A DNA stretch of 15,753 nucleotides from Dehalococcoidales bacterium. Its GTDB lineage: Bacteria; Chloroflexota; Dehalococcoidia; E44-bin15. The stretch covers positions 1 through 15,753 of the forward strand of contig JAAXQM010000295.1 in NCBI GenBank assembly GCA_012974295.1, written 5' to 3'. The translations under genes and the position numbers were made by a program. The notes beneath the pieces were generated by a model. The model had not been told where the DNA came from. It saw nothing but the letters and a program-made list of their open reading frames with translations, and made no database searches. Within the stretch, counting starts at the first letter, position 1, and the number at the start of each line of letters is the position of its first letter. Positions 13,976-15,753 of this stretch are shown here, one piece after another.

Positions 13976-14728
13976 ATGCGTATTCTAGCGGTGTGTCAGG
14001 GTCCCTATGGTGAAAGAATAGTAGAACACATCAAGAAATCGGGGCCACAGGACTGGACGATAGAGGTTTTCAGTCCCCCGGGTCCATTGCCCATCGTCAT
14101 TGATGATCCGGAAGATTTTCTACCGCCAGAGATTTTACAAACGGATCTTCTACTGGCACTGAGCGAATCGCCACAGACAGCGCAGCTCGTGCCGGCGATT
14201 GCGAGGCTCTCAGGGGTGAAGGCAGTCATTATGCCTGTTGATAATTCGTCATGGCTACCTCTCGGCCTGCGGAATCAGATAGAAGCAGAGATTATCAATA
14301 CGGGTGTGACTGCTGTCTTCCCCAAGACTTTCTGCACACTTACCGAAAGAACAGCTTGTTTCGGCGAGGATATTGAAACCTATGAAAGCAAGTATGTGGC
14401 TTCCTTTGCCACGCATTTTGGTAAGCCTAAGCTGAAGATAAAAACGGATGTGAAGGGTGAAAAGATAGCCGGGGTTGAAGTACAAAGAGGCGCCCCTTGT
14501 GGCTCCACTCACAGGGTTGCTGAAAAGCTTGTCGGTGTAGCTATAAAGGAAGCAGTACCACAGGCAGCCCTATATGCCTTTCACTATCCCTGTCTCGCGT
14601 CTATGACGATGGAACCCACCGGTGATACTCTGATGCATGTCTCGGGATATTTAGTTAATGAAGAAGTATACCGGGAACTACAGTCTTATTACAGGCAAAA
14701 AGTAGTTTATCCTTATGGCGCACAGTAG
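13976..14728 (+). CDS. DUF166 family protein
   Basis: 250-aa cytoplasmic protein of the DUF166 family, mainly known from methanogens and some anaerobic bacteria and without an established function. Recognised from the start MRILAVCQGPYGERI (1-15), the middle KAVIMPVDNSSW (82-93), and the conserved cysteine segments RGAPCGSTHRVAEKLVG (171-187) and HYPCLASMTMEP (203-214). Cysteines 7, 120, 128, 175 and 206 are present; 175 and 206 lie in the most family-like segments and could bind metal or a cluster (inference). SD gggagg lies 4 bases before ATG 13976; the longer frame from 13928 has none. It is divergent from marR across 295 bases containing the palindrome. Family members are sometimes labelled putative thymidylate synthases, for which I see no support here. 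Confidence 0.82.
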   Translation: MRILAVCQGPYGERIVEHIKKSGPQDWTIEVFSPPGPLPIVIDDPEDFLPPEILQTDLLLALSESPQTAQLVPAIARLSGVKAVIMPVDNSSWLPLGLRNQIEAEIINTGVTAVFPKTFCTLTERTACFGEDIETYESKYVASFATHFGKPKLKIKTDVKGEKIAGVEVQRGAPCGSTHRVAEKLVGVAIKEAVPQAALYAFHYPCLASMTMEPTGDTLMHVSGYLVNEEVYRELQSYYRQKVVYPYGAQ

Positions 14729-15183
14729 ATATCGAAAGATCAGCTAGAAGTGCAAATCGGGGAGATATATATAATATCTTCGTAGCGAATGACAAGTCTT
14801 TTATGTGCAAATATGGAAAAAGCCGAAGGAGCAGAGCATCTTTCCAATCCCAGGCAGTGGAATTTGCTGGGAAAAGGGCTATAACGGCCGTAGACATTAG
14901 GTGTCCGCGTGGTGAGTTTCAATTTATGGCTGCATACAAGTCTATACAAGAAGGGCCCAGGCGTACTGCCTCGGCCCCTACCCATCGATAGCTATAGAGT
15001 ATTACCCTATCTCTATCCACAATTCAGTATATCCGCCCGAGCTTAAGTTAGTATATGACTTTTGTCACATCAATATGGTAATAGCGTATTCAAGTGGAAC
15101 AACCGATCTCTCCGGACGAGAGACGACAGTGAGTGAGTGGCAGTTAATAACGACCCAAATCCCTTTATTGTATTTAAAACGAC
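14729..15183. other. Gene-free region between DUF166 and tfoX-like genes
   Basis: 455 bases without a supported gene. It contains an AT-rich hairpin at 14763-14779 (AGATAT/ATATCT), possibly ending DUF166 transcripts; a GC-rich hairpin at 14953-14977 (GGGCC-C-AGGC, loop GTACT, GCCT-C-GGCCC) with no T tract; palindrome copy 2 at 15053-15070; and a small hairpin TCTCTC/GAGAGA around 15106-15122. The structures and the operator-like site could mark an untranslated RNA, but no promoter was found. Confidence 0.45.
15053..15070. promoter_or_regulatory. Palindromic operator-like site, copy 2
   Basis: ATATGA-CTTTTG-TCACAT differs from copy 1 (13774-13791) at only 2 of 18 positions, one breaking arm symmetry. 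It has no gene close downstream on the plus strand, and on the minus strand only non-coding sequence follows until DUF166's end. Its target is unclear. Confidence 0.5.
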
Positions 15184-15546
15184 TTACTTTTTCTTCTTCG
15201 GCCTCGCTTTCTTCTTACCTCTTTTTTCAACCAGCTTTCGTCTAGCTACATCCAGCGCTTTGTCCGCCCATAACCGCAGCTTCTCGTCATCATCCAATAC
15301 CTCCTCCGGTACCTCGTAAAACTGCATTGTCTGCCCGCCGGACCTGAAAGGCCCCATGCCCTCCACCTCATAATCCAATCTATTCGCATCATCCACCTTG
15401 AAGTACAGTACATTCTCTGCGATTAGCGCGCAGAACAATCCCTCGAAATAAATACCGACCCCTCCGAACATATTCCGCGCGGTAACCTGCCCCACACGTT
15501 CCAGCCGCCCCATAACATATTCCCTGTACCCTTCACTAACAGGCAT
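15184..15546 (-). CDS. TfoX N-terminal-domain protein
   Basis: 120-aa protein matching the TfoX/Sxy N-terminal domain: RNMFGGVGIYFEGLFCALI (24-42), ENVLYFKVDDANR (44-56), and MQFYEVPEEVLDDDEKLRLW (74-93), then a helix ending in a strongly basic tail (KKKARPKKKK). In gamma-proteobacteria TfoX/Sxy helps switch on competence genes together with CRP, but stand-alone short domains like this are widespread and mostly unstudied, so competence should not be assumed. The lysine-rich tail suggests nucleic-acid or acidic-partner contact (inference). SD aaggagt lies 7 bases before ATG 15546. It is the last gene of the window; the 207 bases to the right edge hold no recognisable gene. Confidence 0.9.
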   Translation of the reverse strand: MPVSEGYREYVMGRLERVGQVTARNMFGGVGIYFEGLFCALIAENVLYFKVDDANRLDYEVEGMGPFRSGGQTMQFYEVPEEVLDDDEKLRLWADKALDVARRKLVEKRGKKKARPKKKK

Positions 15547-15753
15547 AATATTTACTCCTTAAATATGAGCTGATTCGAAACCATACCCTTCGCTTATATA
15601 ACAACAATACGACCAGTAAAGTTATCTAAAACTGCAGAAAAGTCTCAATCAACCGACCCAGATTCCACGGGGCACCTCTTTTTCTGTAATTTCTTCTCAT
15701 GGAGAAATTGTATCGTGTAAATAGTGCCATAGCAATCGGCTTTCGCAAGAAAC

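Noticed and set aside
14803..14991. 62-codon plus-strand ORF after DUF166
   Set aside because: No SD, and its end runs through the GC-rich hairpin at 14953-14977; the composition is not protein-like.
1..15753. CRISPR arrays, tRNA/rRNA genes, intact transposons or prophage
   Set aside because: No regularly spaced repeats, cloverleaf or rRNA segments, transposase or phage genes were found on either strand.

Overview
The window reads as a stretch of an anaerobic bacterial chromosome with moderate GC. Shine-Dalgarno (SD) sites are clear, TTG and GTG starts occur, and sigma70-like promoters are visible. The gene content (gatCA, a trehalose synthase of the TreT type, a DUF166 protein, a TfoX-like protein, and a benzoyl-CoA-reductase/2-hydroxyacyl-CoA-dehydratase type operon) would suit a Chloroflexota/Dehalococcoidia-like anaerobe. 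That placement is inference; there is no rRNA or other phylogenetic marker here. No tRNA, rRNA, CRISPR array, intact IS element or phage gene was seen.

Left edge (1-1560, minus strand): gatC then gatA, subunits of the tRNA-dependent amidotransferase. gatA runs off the left edge. Next comes a 0.7 kb gene-poor stretch with a perfect 13-bp hairpin, a doubtful or decayed ORF and a small repeat. After it lies treT (plus), whose start overlaps the end of a possible 13-codon leader ORF with a strong SD. Two different hotdog-fold (PaaI-type) thioesterases follow, transcribed divergently.

Centre (5075-10908, plus strand): a tight six-gene operon that is the main metabolic content. It encodes an acyl-CoA dehydrogenase, two [4Fe-4S] catalytic subunits of the benzoyl-CoA reductase/2-hydroxyacyl-CoA dehydratase family, one ATP-dependent activator ('archerase'), an SCP2-like lipid-binding protein, and a free-standing protein resembling the middle part of acetyl-CoA synthase beta (AcsB/CdhC) with a four-cysteine tail. 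The likely theme is anaerobic processing of a hydrophobic or aromatic acyl-CoA: the activator fires low-potential electrons into the two-subunit enzyme, the acyl-CoA dehydrogenase performs a linked FAD oxidation or reduction, and the last two proteins have unknown accessory roles. The substrate cannot be read from sequence.

Right part (10909-15753): mostly small genes in long intergenic spaces. These are an 87-aa orphan behind a near-consensus promoter, a small zinc-ribbon protein with a good terminator, a 60-aa protein resembling the dimerisation end of a MarR protein followed directly by a 33-aa membrane-peptide ORF, a full MarR regulator, a DUF166 protein and a TfoX-domain protein. A perfect palindrome (ATGTGA-N6-TCACAT) overlaps the predicted marR promoter. 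A 16/18-identical copy lies at 15053-15070, where no gene is evident.
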